A stretch of 64,000 nucleotides of DNA from Melampsora larici-populina 98AG31 (lineage: Eukaryota > Basidiomycota > Pucciniomycetes > Pucciniales > Melampsoraceae), in the NCBI RefSeq assembly GCF_000204055.1, contig NW_006768802.1, forward strand, positions 729,437-793,436, read 5' to 3'. The notes under the pieces were generated by a model that was not told the origin of the DNA, searched no databases, and worked only from the letters and a program-made list of their open reading frames with translations. This document shows positions 23,621 to 35,128 of the stretch, one piece after another (the first letter of the stretch is position 1; each line of letters begins with the position of its first letter). Both the position numbers and the translations under genes were made by a program.

Positions 23621-24602
23621 TGTGGCCCGTTCCTTGAGTTAATGATTGGTCGATACTTCTTCACTTCAGGGGTCGTTGAGGCTGTTGATTGGTTGAGGGC
23701 AGTTGCGAGTGAGAGTTAGATACCAGACCAGGTCCGATCCTGTCCACTCAGCAAGGACCTGACCCGATATCAAATTACAGCGAATAGACCCGCGGAAAGG
23801 CCGGGTAGGGTCTGGGCCAGCCTTCTGGCACTGCCAAACCTCGGGTCGCAGAATCATCATCGGATGCATATCCTCGGACATATATATCTTGTCCGAGGTC
23901 ATTGATCCGAGGTATTGTTTTGGGTGAATTTGTTGGCTGTGAATCCGGTGAGGCAGTCCAGGCCTTTGCTTGACTTTGAGGAAATTGGCAAGTTGTCTTT
24001 AATTTTGATTGTGTGACCAATTTTTCAATCTCTCTGATGTTTTTGAACTTTTACCACCTGGAGTTTCTATAGTGGGTTGTGTCAAGACTATGATAACAAT
24101 AAGTTTTGGCCCAAGATCTACGGCCGGCCACAAAATTAGATTTTTTGAGAAACTGAATACAATTCCAAAAGACTTCTTTACACTCTCATTCTGAAAATGA
24201 TTTCTCAGCCCCATCAAAGACATCTTTCTTATATTTTCACTATGGAAATTTAGATTTTTCACTGGCTTTTACAGACTCATGGAGTCAAAGGTGCGGAGCT
24301 ACTGATTTGGAGTTACCACTGTCTTGACACAAGCAACCATACCAGCCTTCTGGAGTGCAGCAGCAAACCGCTGAAGGCTTGCATGCTTGCATGCTTGACC
24401 AGGGCCATATCATACATATGTGACTGCATCAAACCAGCAGGATACCCGGCTTCAGGGTTGGCTGAAGTCACCAAGATGCCTCTGGAAATTGACTCTCAAT
24501 GCACAATTCTGGCTCTCCAAAATCCCAAAACTCCCAAAAACCTCTCAAGTCACTTCAAAAGAATCCAACCTGTAGCTATCACTTGACAACACAACTGGGG
24601 AA
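23621..24602. other. Intergenic; holds a CCGAGG-palindrome element fragment
   Basis: No gene is supported. At 23860-23950 the blocks CCTCGGACA, TGTCCGAGG and ATCCGAGGTA form hairpins. They resemble the block at 18290-18430, so both look like copies of one short repeat family. Confidence 0.45.
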
Positions 24603-24901
24603 CACCATGTCTGTATCCTTGTAGCACGTTGATGTGCACACACCAAAGACTTTTGATACATACTTGAAAGATCCTTTAAAGAGGTATCCACAATAGTCAC
24701 ATCTTCCTTTTGTCAAGTGGGATGTGGACACACAGTTGATCCCAACTGCTGACAAAGGATCCCCCAAATCCTTTAGTCAAATGATCATTCACAAAGGGTA
24801 TACAACACCAATATCAGTCTAAATCCTACCATATGATTTTCTGATTTTTTCAAACTCTCCGTGTGTGCATGTCAACGTGCTACAAGGATACCAACATGGT
24901 G
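24603..24901. mobile_element. Short TIR element (MITE-like), 299 bp, ~41-bp arms
   Basis: The left arm 24603-24643 and right arm 24861-24901 are inverted copies with about four mismatches, including the identical GTATCCTTGTAGCACGTTGA. The interior is not convincingly coding. I could not define a target duplication. Confidence 0.65.
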
Positions 24902-27725
24902 GAAGCTACCTCTCATGTCAAAATTTCACCCAAAGCATGGCAAGGACTGGCCTACCATGGTTGCTGAGGAAGATGAGCTGAAGGCTTTGAAGCAAATATG
25001 TACCAACAAAAGTGAAGCTTTAAATGGATCCCAGATTGGATGCAAACCTATCAAATGTGATCATTTCTCAATAGAGACATTTACCAAAAGCTTACCATTT
25101 CCTTTCACATCTAAATCATATGTAATTGAAGAAAAATTCAAAAATATGGGTACAAAAGATTGGGAAATGGTTTTTAGGGCATTGTTAGTTGATTTGATGG
25201 TTCACAAAGGTTAAAATATGAAAGAGTATGATGATATTATTCAGCAACAACTTTAATCATGAGGATTGATAAAGAAGGAGTGAAATTGTTCAAGAAAGAG
25301 GGGGATTTGAGGATGGTGAATGAGGGTACTATGAGATTTATTCATATGTAATGATGTGATTGAGGGATTTGATGGTTGCCAAATGTCCTTTAATGATTTT
25401 TAAGGCAACTATGAATTGAATGATCAACAATGATCTTATGATGAAGAAGAAATCAATATTAGACATGAAAAGAGGCAAAAAGGTGTGAAAATTGTCAAAA
25501 ATGGAGGTTTTCAGCTAATTACATATGTCAAAACTTGTCAGATCAGAATGTGCAATAGCTCCAGCAACTCAGGATGTCCTATTTCATGATGTACAACCTT
25601 TAAACCACTAGTAACCGAGGATTTGTGAAAAAGGAACCAAAGAGAATGGTGTGGATTTTGACTTTTGCGCTTACATCAACCCCGGGTAAGCAACGCTCAC
25701 TGTTGCTGTTGCGCGGCGCGGCGTTGCGGGTTTTACACGGAGCTACTCTGCTGCACAGCATAGCTCTTTGGCAGTGACAGCCCGCAAAGCTTCCTACCCC
25801 ATGGAAAATGGGTTTTTTTAAGAGCAACGCAGACACACATGTAGCACCGCAGACCGCAACTGTTGCGGGTGTTGCAGGGCCAAGAACACCATTCGGGTAG
25901 TTGTGAGCAAGGGGTCGATGCCCTTTCTACTTTGGGCAGATTTACGCCACATCATGATCCCCAACCCTTGCTTATACGCCTACATGAACCGATTTGGACA
26001 CCTTTTCGACACATCTGGAGCTATGTCGATGACCGTGGTCAGGTACTGGAGCCCAGGGGCTCAAAAGCCTATACCTGAACTCATATTGAACTCACGTGTG
26101 TATGTAAGTTACATACACATGTGCAGCAACATTTACATTACAACTCATTTTATCAATATTTACAGCTCAATAACCTATTCATCATGCACCAAAAGTAGTT
26201 CATATTAGGCCAATTGACGATCAGTATCATGAGATCTACACGATGAGCTTTAGTAATCCCAAACTGGACCCCTTTACAAAAAAGTTACAATTCTAAAATT
26301 GGTTTTCAGATATGAGTATTTGGGGAAATCTCCTGTATTCATCATAAGAAGGTCTGTTCATCATTTAAGGATGGGTTTTCTTTAAAAGTGAAGGGGTTTC
26401 AACGCTTCTAGGCTGATGATCAACAAGAGAATGTTCAAGGAAGTGGAGCTGCAAGTATTGGACTTTGGAGCTTGACTTGTTCAGGTGAAAAAAGGGTTTG
26501 TTGTAAACTTGTGGGGTAGAAGGTGAGCTCTCATTTTTTGATTCAAGGGAGAGCTCTCTTTATACTCCCTGTTACATTTTGGCCATCTCGTGGTTGACAT
26601 TTTGTTCTTATGCAGCTTCCTTGTATGCCTAGGGCTTGTTGCCAATGGTAGTGTTCAATTTGACAAATGCGGCTAGTTCCTTTGCCGCTTCTGTCATAGG
26701 GTTACTGGCCACATTTGGGTGTGATTCATTGTGGCCCAAGAGGGGTAACTTGTACCAATTCTTGCTTGGTTTATGAGGGTTTATGTCCCTCTTGTGGTAG
26801 CCAACTTCTTATTTCTTTTGTTTGGCTTTCCTTTCACTTTTCAATACGGAGCAACAGGCAATGCTGGAATGGCTGGACTATGTATAGACTCAAAGCAAGT
26901 TCTTACTCTTTCAAGATTGTATCTGTATTGTGTAATTGTCACCAGTCAAAGTAGTTTTCTTTCTCCATAGTCATTTTGTGATTTTGTCAAACTACCTTTG
27001 TAACCATGACTTACAAAAGCAATACCCAAGTTTTTGATCATAGCTTTAGACACTAGTTTTGGAGAAATTAGATCATAGATTGTCAGGTAAAGCTTCACCC
27101 ACAAACACTTGACAAAGCTGCTGAGAGCTTTCAAAATGACACACCTTCTTGGGAAAGGTCACTGAACTCTGCTCAAAGTCTACATATGAACTCTCAAAAC
27201 ATACCTGAGAAGTAACCGTTTGTTCACTTTGAAGTCTTCCATTTAGCTATGTTAATTGGAGTATTCAATTATTTTGAACCCTGCTAACAATATCCGTTGT
27301 TCAAATTTATCACCTCAAAGAAAACATTTATAGTATCTGATCCAGTCCAAAGTTTGTCTTCCTGGGATTTTCTGCTGACATGAAAGTCTGGTGCATAGAA
27401 CTTGTCCATAATAAAATTGAAAATGGGTCGGTTGATATAACATGAGGGAAACATGCACCCATGAAAAACTCCAAGAAGTATACTTTTAGTTAGAGCTAGG
27501 CTCTTTGATAAGTTTTTATTGCAAAGACTAGTCTTAAAGGCATGGCATTTGACTCTTTTCATCCACTGCGATCACAGCAATGGGCATTTTGTGTACCAAT
27601 GCAATCTGGGGCAACACAAGGCAATGAAACACATTAAGATTTTGGCACGTTCTGCACCAAACAATTCTTGATCACCTGATTAAACAAGCTCATCCTGAAA
27701 ACTTAAAAGTAGTACATATATAGCA
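24902..27725. other. Gene-poor region, degraded repeats
   Basis: Several short open frames (for example 24861-25214 on plus and 27284-27562 on minus) look like eroded transposon coding sequence, but no diagnostic motif survives. 25680-25880 is GC-rich and carries repeated GCAACG/CGTTGC-type words able to fold. No RNA gene was recognised. Confidence 0.4.
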
Positions 27726-27730
27726 CTTTT

Positions 27731-27958
27731 TATAGTAGAGAAACAAAGCACAAGAACGCATAAGTCTGAAAGTAGCTTGGATTCCACACAGTTGATGTAC
27801 CTATAGTAGAGAAACAAAGCACAAGAACGCATAAGTCTGAAAGTAGCTTGGATTCCACACAGTTGATGTGGAATCTCGGAGCCGACAGGAATGGGTTTTG
27901 TTGACTTTGGCACGTGATGTCTGTGCCGCAGTCGTGCCCAGGTCATGTGACTACAACA
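27731..27958 (-). repeat. Copia 3' LTR, 228 bp
   Basis: This copy is identical to 33509-33736. It contains an internal 71-bp tandem duplication (27731-27801 and 27802 onward). Read on the minus strand the LTR begins TGTTGTAGTCACATG. Confidence 0.95.
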
Positions 27959-28269
27959 CCCCCCCCACAACAAGTCACAGACATCCATAAGAAAAGATAA
28001 TAAGGAAAAAATGAAGAACATCTCAAAAAATAAAAGCGCACAATTTTTTTAAGAAAAAGAACAAATAAAGTGACCCATGAAAAATGAAAAAAAGAATGTA
28101 TAATAAATCATAAACAATAAAACATCCGCACAAAAAAGAAAAAAAACTCCTCCACTATTCCTCCTCATTTCCACACATAAAACATAATAGTTTTCTTCGT
28201 TATCTGGAATTCTTTCCCCCGAGACAGCAACCACATTCACCCAGCTGTGCTGGTATAGTCGACCGCCGT

Positions 28270-31200
28270 CTACGGAATCGGTTCCACCAGAAACGGAATT
28301 ATGCGATATTTTTTGACATCGGAAGTGACAGTTGACATGTTTTGTTTTGACTTGTTTATATCGTGATGAATGAGTCTCAGATTTCGTAATGCCTGATCAT
28401 GGAGTGTTGGTCCAAGTGGTTTCGTTAGGATATTGGCGCGTTGAGATTTGGTGTCTATCCAATGGAGAAATACTCGGCCTTTGTAAATTTGCTCATTGAT
28501 ATAATAAAATTCTCTGTCTGCATGTTGTGTTCTTTTATTCGATGAGTTGTCACTAGCTACGTGAATTGCTGATGTATTGTCGCAATGCATGTTCACGATG
28601 TTGCCTTTTCCGGTAATGTCTTCAATCAGATTTCTGATCCATATTGCATCTCTACATGCCGTCCCCATGGCCATGTACTCAGCATGACAAGTCGATGAAG
28701 CTACGCAGGTTTGCCTTTTTGATGTCCACAATATCGGACAATTTAGGTAGTATGTGATGTATCCGTGTGATGATCGTGCTCTCTCTCCTCCCCAGTTTGC
28801 GTCGACGTAAGTGTGTAACGGGGTGTCGACTTTAGACTTTATTGGTTTGATTTTCAGCTTCTGTACACCATTTGTATTGAGATATCTAATAAGGTGTTCA
28901 ATCGCATTCCAATGTTGTCGTCTGGGGTCTGAGGAAAATCTAGCTAAGTAGTTCACTGCGTACGTAATGTCAGGTCGTGTCGCTACGGATAAATAGTTCA
29001 AGCTACCGATTGCTGATAGATATTTTTCACCGTTGACTTTTTCTTCTTCGTCTGTGGGTGAGCTGGGGATCTTCTGTAAGTTCATTGGCGTCTTTGCTGA
29101 TCTTCCATCCTGGAGAAATGATTGAATGATCTTCTTTGTTAAGCCGGGTTGAGATAGTATAAAGCTTCCATCATCTTGACGTTCTACTTTTACACCTACT
29201 ATTTGATCTAAAGATGTATCCCACTTGATTAATAATTGTTCTTTCATCTTGTCATGAATCTCTTGAAGTAATTCAGTTGAGCTACCAGTTACACAACCAT
29301 CGTCACTGTGTAACCATATGACGCACGTCTCCTTTCCTCTACGGTAGATGTAGAGTGATTGATCGTATTGGCTACTCTTAAATCCCATTGATATTAAAAT
29401 TTTGTCGATGTGTTTCCACCAGCATCTAGCACCTTGTTTAGTTCCATATAAAGCCTTCAATGCCTCTAAAACCTGATTTTTCTTCCTAGCTTCTACCATG
29501 TACCCCGTAGGTATTGAGAAATAAATTAATGAGTCAATGTCACTGTGTAAATATGCTGATGTAATGTCGAATGAGTGTACAGGCCAATTTTGATAAGCGG
29601 CTAGCGTGAGTAGTATTTGTAGTCCCGCGAAAGTTGCTGTTGGTGCGAAGGTCTCCGTGTAATCGATACCTTCTTGTTGTTTAAATCCTTTTGCCACCAG
29701 ACGAGCTTTAAATTTAATTGGATTACCTTCATCATCTACCTTCTTGTACGCAAAAACCCACTTCAGATCTATTGGGACCATTCCTTCTTTTTTATCTACA
29801 ACTTTCCGCACTTTCATTTTGCTCATCATATTCATTTCAGTGTCGCATGCTTCCTTCCAGTTCTTTGAGTCATTTGATTTCATCGCTTCAGAGAATGATC
29901 GTGGTGGTTTCAGGATTTTCAAGTAGTCTTCACCACTCAGAGCATGACTTGCTGCAGCATCTTGTTTATCTAATTTGATTTCTTCGACAAAGTCTCCTAA
30001 TTTTGAAGCATTGATTATGTGTTGTATGCTACCTTTCTTATTTTTATTCTGATTTAGTATTTGGTTTAATGATTTTGATGACGTCTCTCCTTCATTCACT
30101 TCTTGAGGTAATGACTCTGTTTCATACGGAAATTTCGCTATTGCTGAGGGAAATACTGTTTTTGATTTTTCGTCATAGAACATCCATCCTTTTCCTCCTT
30201 CAACATACCCAACCATCACACATTTCCTTGCTCTCTCCTCCAGTTTCCCAGGTTGTCTTTGTCCTTGATGAATACGTACAAACGCAACGCTTCCAAAAGA
30301 ACGTAGAATGTCGAGTTGTGGTTTGCGGTTAAACATTAGTTCAAAAGGTGTTTTATTCACGGTGACTGAGTTAGGTAATCTATTATGAATATATGCTGCA
30401 GTCAGGTAAGCGTAGTTCCAAAATTTGTTAGAGAGTTTACTTGATGATAGTAATGTTCGAGCCATTTCACCTAGGGTTCTGTTGAGTCTTTCCGCGTTTC
30501 CATTTTGTTCTGGCTCATAAGGATTAGAGAATTTGTGATTTATGCCATTTTCTTTCAGCCATTTGTTCAGTCCTGCACCTACGTACTCTCCTCCTCTGTC
30601 TGATCTTACAGTCTTGATTTTTATATCCGTCATTCGTTCCCATTTCTTGATCATGTTGATTAATCGTTGATGTACCTCCGATTTGTGCTTGATGATGCAG
30701 ATTTTGGAATAAGTTGACGCCACGTCCCTGAAAGTTACCATGAGCTGTTCACCTGTAAGGCAAGGTGTGAAAGGACCTGCAACATCAGTTACCAATACTT
30801 CCATCACTCTAGGTTCACGGTTAGTGCTTCCTAGGGTTCTGCATCTAGTGCTCTTATTTTTCAGGCAATCCTCACAAGTTACCTGAGAGTGTTTTACATT
30901 GGGTAAACCATACTCTTCATGTTCTTTGAACAGACGTTTGATTCTCTTTACAGAGACATGTCCTAAGCGTTCATGCCACATTTGAGATAACTTGTGTGAT
31001 GACTTCATTGCGCAGACAGAGTGAGAAACTTTAGAGAGATTACAATTTGATTTTCTGAATTTTCTTGATTGAATAAACCATCTTCTATTTTTGTGAACAG
31101 CATATAAGACCTTTCCACTCTTTAATTTGATTTTAAAATCATTGTCATCCTTCATTGAAATCTTTGCGCCACTTGCCAGTAATGCACCAGGTGATATGAT

Positions 31201-33066
31201 TGTCATCGTTGCTTTAGGACAGTAGTATACGTCTTTTATTACTGCAACTTCACCATCATCCGTGACTATTTCTATGTCGCCTTTTCCTACTATAACAGCA
31301 TTGGAATCATTAGCTGCTGTTTTGATAGGAAGGGGATTGGGTAATGGCTGGTAGTTTTTTAATGATGAGCGATCGTTGCTTACGGCATCGGTGGCTCCAC
31401 CATCAAAAAGATACTCAGTGGGTACTTCATCATCTCCATCGATGAGACCAAATCCTTCTGACGACCAGTCTAGATCGATAGCAGATGCCTCGATTTTCAT
31501 TTGATTGTCTTCATTCATGATTTCAACTGAGTTTGCGTTAGGTCGAGTCGATGATGAGCGTTGGTTGACTGGGAGGACGTATTTGTTCGGGAATAGTGCG
31601 TTTAAGCTGTACCATTGGCCGTTACTCAACTTCCTCCAGTCTCTCCAGTGAGCACCAGTCCTTTCGCCATCTCCATTGTAAGATTTACAACCACCAGTAC
31701 TATAGACATGGCCAAAATTTCCGCAGAAAAAACATTGAAGTAGTCCTTTCTTCACTCCACTTACAGCACTATTAGGTATTTCTAGTGGTACTATCGCAGA
31801 GTTCTTCCTGTCGTTCTCATTTCTACTCCAGGCCGCAGGCCCTCTTTGCCATCTAATTGGATCGATCTTAGGAGTTGGACGAGGTGAGTTGAAACGTGAA
31901 ACAGGAGATGATTGATAGCTATGATTCATTGTCGAACGGTTTGGAGTGAATTGTCTGCTATGAATTTGGTTTCTAGGCGTAGTATTCATTGACATAGTCT
32001 CCATCTGAGTGCTGAGATTACTGATGATGATCGTTTCTGAGGCAGTTCTTTCACGTGCTAGATAAATTTGGATTGCTGATTTGATGTCTTTTAATTTGTA
32101 GTTCGGGTTGGTCTTGTTGTACTTGTTGTCGAGGTCTTTGTTGATCTCTTTCGTCATCTCCGGAGGCATAACAATTTGATAAAACAGTCCTTTTACCGAT
32201 TCAGAGTTCCATACAAATCCTGTAGATTCTATTTTGGATACAATTGAGTCTACTGTTGACATGTGACTAATCATTTCAGTTTCTTGTAGGTCTAGACGTA
32301 GGTTCATGAGGCGAGTAAATAGAGCAAACTGAGCAGTGCGACCACCTTTTCGGAAGTGATTCTGGAGGGCCTTCATCGCTTCATAAGCCGTATCAGAGTC
32401 ATCTGTCACGTTCTTCAGGTTCATATGAATCGTATTGTTGATGACACTGGTGGCTAGGCCGTCACGTTTTTGGTCAAGGTAAGATAGTACCGGCAGTTCT
32501 TCATCCCAGTAGTTCTTGATTCCTATCAATGCTTTGATAGCACGCGCTGTGTTCTTCTTCCATTCTACGAAGTTTGAACCGCTTGTAGTTAAGTGATCGA
32601 ATTTGATTTCATTTCCCAGGTTCTCCTTAGCTTCAGTGATATCTTGAGCAGTTAAGGTAATGTTTGCCTTGTTCGTGGTTGACGAAGTTGTTGATTCCTC
32701 AGTAGATTTTGATTTTGATTCAGACATCTTGCTGTACACGTTGTATACGAAAAAACGTTTCGGAAAAGTTCTAGGATTGGGTTCAAAAGTAGAGATTTGG
32801 ACGTTGAAGGGTTTTTCGTAAAGTATGGGGTATTCTTTTACTATGCGATTAACTGAGTAGTGAGATACTGTATTCGTATCTAGTAGTGATAGTCGTGAGA
32901 AAGTTTGACTTAAGTCCGATTCGGGCGTAAAGTTGGATGCCGATAACGTAGAACGATCCTGAAAATTAGGATCAGATGATTCTGCAGGTGGTATTAACGT
33001 AGTATGAAATGAAAGCCTTTCACAGGGCGGGGAATTAGATGGTGTGAGTGAGTTGCGTACAGTCAA
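28270..33066 (-). CDS. Copia Gag-Pol polyprotein
   Basis: One open frame of 1598 codons; the first ATG inside it is at 32727 (1485 aa), because the 33066 start is a TTG. In order: a Gag domain (FDHLTTSGSNFVEWKK), a zinc-knuckle-like CFFCGNFGHVYSTGGC, a protease site FDGGATDA, and a pre-integrase WHERLGHVS. Then comes an integrase with TDVAG, RSDRGGEY and PEQNGNAERLNRTL, a reverse transcriptase (WVFAYKK, FDITSAYLHSD, LHSDDG) and an RNase H (YVDANWGG, CDNTSAIH). The integrase-before-RT order defines Ty1/copia. The RT box reads HSDDG where many elements have YVDD. Upstream, the frame originally continued to an ATG at 33469 and is interrupted only by the nested MITE. The frame is otherwise intact. 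Confidence 0.95.
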   Translation of the reverse strand: MTVRNSLTPSNSPPCERLSFHTTLIPPAESSDPNFQDRSTLSASNFTPESDLSQTFSRLSLLDTNTVSHYSVNRIVKEYPILYEKPFNVQISTFEPNPRTFPKRFFVYNVYSKMSESKSKSTEESTTSSTTNKANITLTAQDITEAKENLGNEIKFDHLTTSGSNFVEWKKNTARAIKALIGIKNYWDEELPVLSYLDQKRDGLATSVINNTIHMNLKNVTDDSDTAYEAMKALQNHFRKGGRTAQFALFTRLMNLRLDLQETEMISHMSTVDSIVSKIESTGFVWNSESVKGLFYQIVMPPEMTKEINKDLDNKYNKTNPNYKLKDIKSAIQIYLARERTASETIIISNLSTQMETMSMNTTPRNQIHSRQFTPNRSTMNHSYQSSPVSRFNSPRPTPKIDPIRWQRGPAAWSRNENDRKNSAIVPLEIPNSAVSGVKKGLLQCFFCGNFGHVYSTGGCKSYNGDGERTGAHWRDWRKLSNGQWYSLNALFPNKYVLPVNQRSSSTRPNANSVEIMNEDNQMKIEASAIDLDWSSEGFGLIDGDDEVPTEYLFDGGATDAVSNDRSSLKNYQPLPNPLPIKTAANDSNAVIVGKGDIEIVTDDGEVAVIKDVYYCPKATMTIISPGALLASGAKISMKDDNDFKIKLKSGKVLYAVHKNRRWFIQSRKFRKSNCNLSKVSHSVCAMKSSHKLSQMWHERLGHVSVKRIKRLFKEHEEYGLPNVKHSQVTCEDCLKNKSTRCRTLGSTNREPRVMEVLVTDVAGPFTPCLTGEQLMVTFRDVASTYSKICIIKHKSEVHQRLINMIKKWERMTDIKIKTVRSDRGGEYVGAGLNKWLKENGINHKFSNPYEPEQNGNAERLNRTLGEMARTLLSSSKLSNKFWNYAYLTAAYIHNRLPNSVTVNKTPFELMFNRKPQLDILRSFGSVAFVRIHQGQRQPGKLEERARKCVMVGYVEGGKGWMFYDEKSKTVFPSAIAKFPYETESLPQEVNEGETSSKSLNQILNQNKNKKGSIQHIINASKLGDFVEEIKLDKQDAAASHALSGEDYLKILKPPRSFSEAMKSNDSKNWKEACDTEMNMMSKMKVRKVVDKKEGMVPIDLKWVFAYKKVDDEGNPIKFKARLVAKGFKQQEGIDYTETFAPTATFAGLQILLTLAAYQNWPVHSFDITSAYLHSDIDSLIYFSIPTGYMVEARKKNQVLEALKALYGTKQGARCWWKHIDKILISMGFKSSQYDQSLYIYRRGKETCVIWLHSDDGCVTGSSTELLQEIHDKMKEQLLIKWDTSLDQIVGVKVERQDDGSFILSQPGLTKKIIQSFLQDGRSAKTPMNLQKIPSSPTDEEEKVNGEKYLSAIGSLNYLSVATRPDITYAVNYLARFSSDPRRQHWNAIEHLIRYLNTNGVQKLKIKPIKSKVDTPLHTYVDANWGGERARSSHGYITYYLNCPILWTSKRQTCVASSTCHAEYMAMGTACRDAIWIRNLIEDITGKGNIVNMHCDNTSAIHVASDNSSNKRTQHADREFYYINEQIYKGRVFLHWIDTKSQRANILTKPLGPTLHDQALRNLRLIHHDINKSKQNMSTVTSDVKKYRIIPFLVEPIP

Positions 33067-33235
33067 ACCTGTGCAAATGCATACCTGCGCAGATGCATAA
33101 CCTGTGACAATGCATAGAAAAATTCCTAGATCTTGATACTTTTTACCGCCAAACTAGACAATGGAATTGCATAACCCGTGAAAATGCATAGGAAAAGTCT
33201 TCCACCCAAATTATGCAATTGCACAGGTTTGACTG
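33060..33235. mobile_element. Tc1/mariner-type MITE nested in copia, 176 bp
   Basis: 24-bp terminal inverted repeats starting CAGTCAAACCTGTGCAA differ at one position. TA dinucleotides flank it (33058-33059 and 33236-33237), the signature of Tc1/mariner insertion. The interior repeats TGCATA words. Taking out the element plus one TA re-aligns the copia reading frame on either side. Confidence 0.9.
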
Positions 33236-33469
33236 TAGTTCACTAACGGGCGAATCAAGAAGAGGTGGTAATGTTGATATGTTAAAGTTTAACGGAGACG
33301 GTGGTAAGGGGGGTAATATTGATAGATTGTATGAGAATGATGAAGAAGATGTTTGTGGATATTCAGTATTAGTGCTTATATCAGATAGAGTTTGCTTCTT
33401 GCGTATAGTTCTCTTGCGTTTAGGTGGTGATCGAGGGTTTATAGTGTAATCTCGATTCCTCGTTTTCAT
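33143..33469 (-). pseudogene. N-terminal part of the copia frame, cut off by the MITE
   Basis: This ATG-initiated frame begins 40 nt inside the 5' LTR and encodes a basic, Pro/Ser-rich stretch (NPRSPPKRKRTIRKKQ). At 33237 it runs into the MITE, reads about 30 unrelated codons and stops. Beyond the MITE the same copia frame resumes. Whether this leader is normally translated as part of Gag is uncertain, as an internal ATG at 32727 also suits a Gag start. Confidence 0.6.
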
Positions 33470-33490
33470 TCAGATCGATTTTCAAACCGT

Positions 33491-33508
33491 GAGCGCAGGC
33501 TCATAACC
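33491..33508 (-). promoter_or_regulatory. Copia primer binding site, half-tRNA type
   Basis: Directly after the 5' LTR the minus strand reads GGTTATGAGCCTGCGCTC. Its complement ends ...GGCTCATAACC, which is an anticodon stem-loop around CAU of an initiator-Met tRNA. This matches the half-tRNA primer known from Drosophila copia rather than the usual tRNA 3' end. Confidence 0.75.
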
Positions 33509-33736
33509 TATAGTAGAGAAACAAAGCACAAGAACGCATAAGTCTGAAAGTAGCTTGGATTCCACACAGTTGATGTACCTATAGTAGAGAAACAAAGCAC
33601 AAGAACGCATAAGTCTGAAAGTAGCTTGGATTCCACACAGTTGATGTGGAATCTCGGAGCCGACAGGAATGGGTTTTGTTGACTTTGGCACGTGATGTCT
33701 GTGCCGCAGTCGTGCCCAGGTCATGTGACTACAACA
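33509..33736 (-). repeat. Copia 5' LTR, 228 bp
   Basis: Upstream LTR with respect to the minus-strand element. It is identical to 27731-27958, including the internal 71-bp duplication. Confidence 0.95.
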
Positions 33737-34179
33737 CTTTTTGTATCCAGTCCACAAGATTTGGTTCTTTCATCTGACTCGAGTCTCGACCCTTCCTCCG
33801 GGAATTTCGAACTTGATGGTGAGAGAAGATCTGAATCGCGTGTTAAGACTTGGAAAGCAGTCGCTGTGAATGTGAACTCACGAAGATAGCGCTGCCGTGA
33901 CCTGAGAGCTCTCGCGAGCTGCACTGACTCGTGAGTAAGCTTACTCGTGAGTTGTGTTTCGATGGTTAATTTTACCCCGAGCCCGGATATTCGGATCTCG
34001 AATCTCCGACCGGCCAATTATGTCGATATCGGTGCTTGACGCAGCGGAACAGCAAAGCGCCTATAGCCAGCCACACCGATCGTTTCACCACTTGCGCTGA
34101 ACGCTGAACTTGTCATTCAACATTATTCACCTGGCTTTACTTCCCCCCAACCTCACGAAAGCGTTATTCAAATCGAAAC

Positions 34180-35128
<949 letters not shown>

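Larger units (their letters stand above)
27731..33736 (-). mobile_element. Ty1/copia LTR retrotransposon, 6006 bp, complete
   Basis: Two 228-bp direct repeats flank a long minus-strand pol frame, and the insertion is bracketed by the 5-bp duplication CTTTT (27726-27730 and 33737-33741). Reading both LTRs base by base I find no difference, so insertion is very recent. A polypurine tract (a G-run, as GTGGGGGGGGTG) abuts the 3' LTR, and a candidate primer site abuts the 5' LTR. A 176-bp MITE is nested near the 5' end of the coding region. The element sits 438 bp upstream of the first calmodulin gene, in opposite orientation. Confidence 0.95.

Noticed and set aside
27284..27562. 92-codon minus-strand frame considered as a retrotransposon remnant
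   Set aside because: No integrase or reverse transcriptase motif could be aligned with confidence.
29674..30332. Plus-strand open frames of 60-87 codons inside the copia element
   Set aside because: They are antisense shadows of the 1598-codon Gag-Pol frame and show no independent motif.
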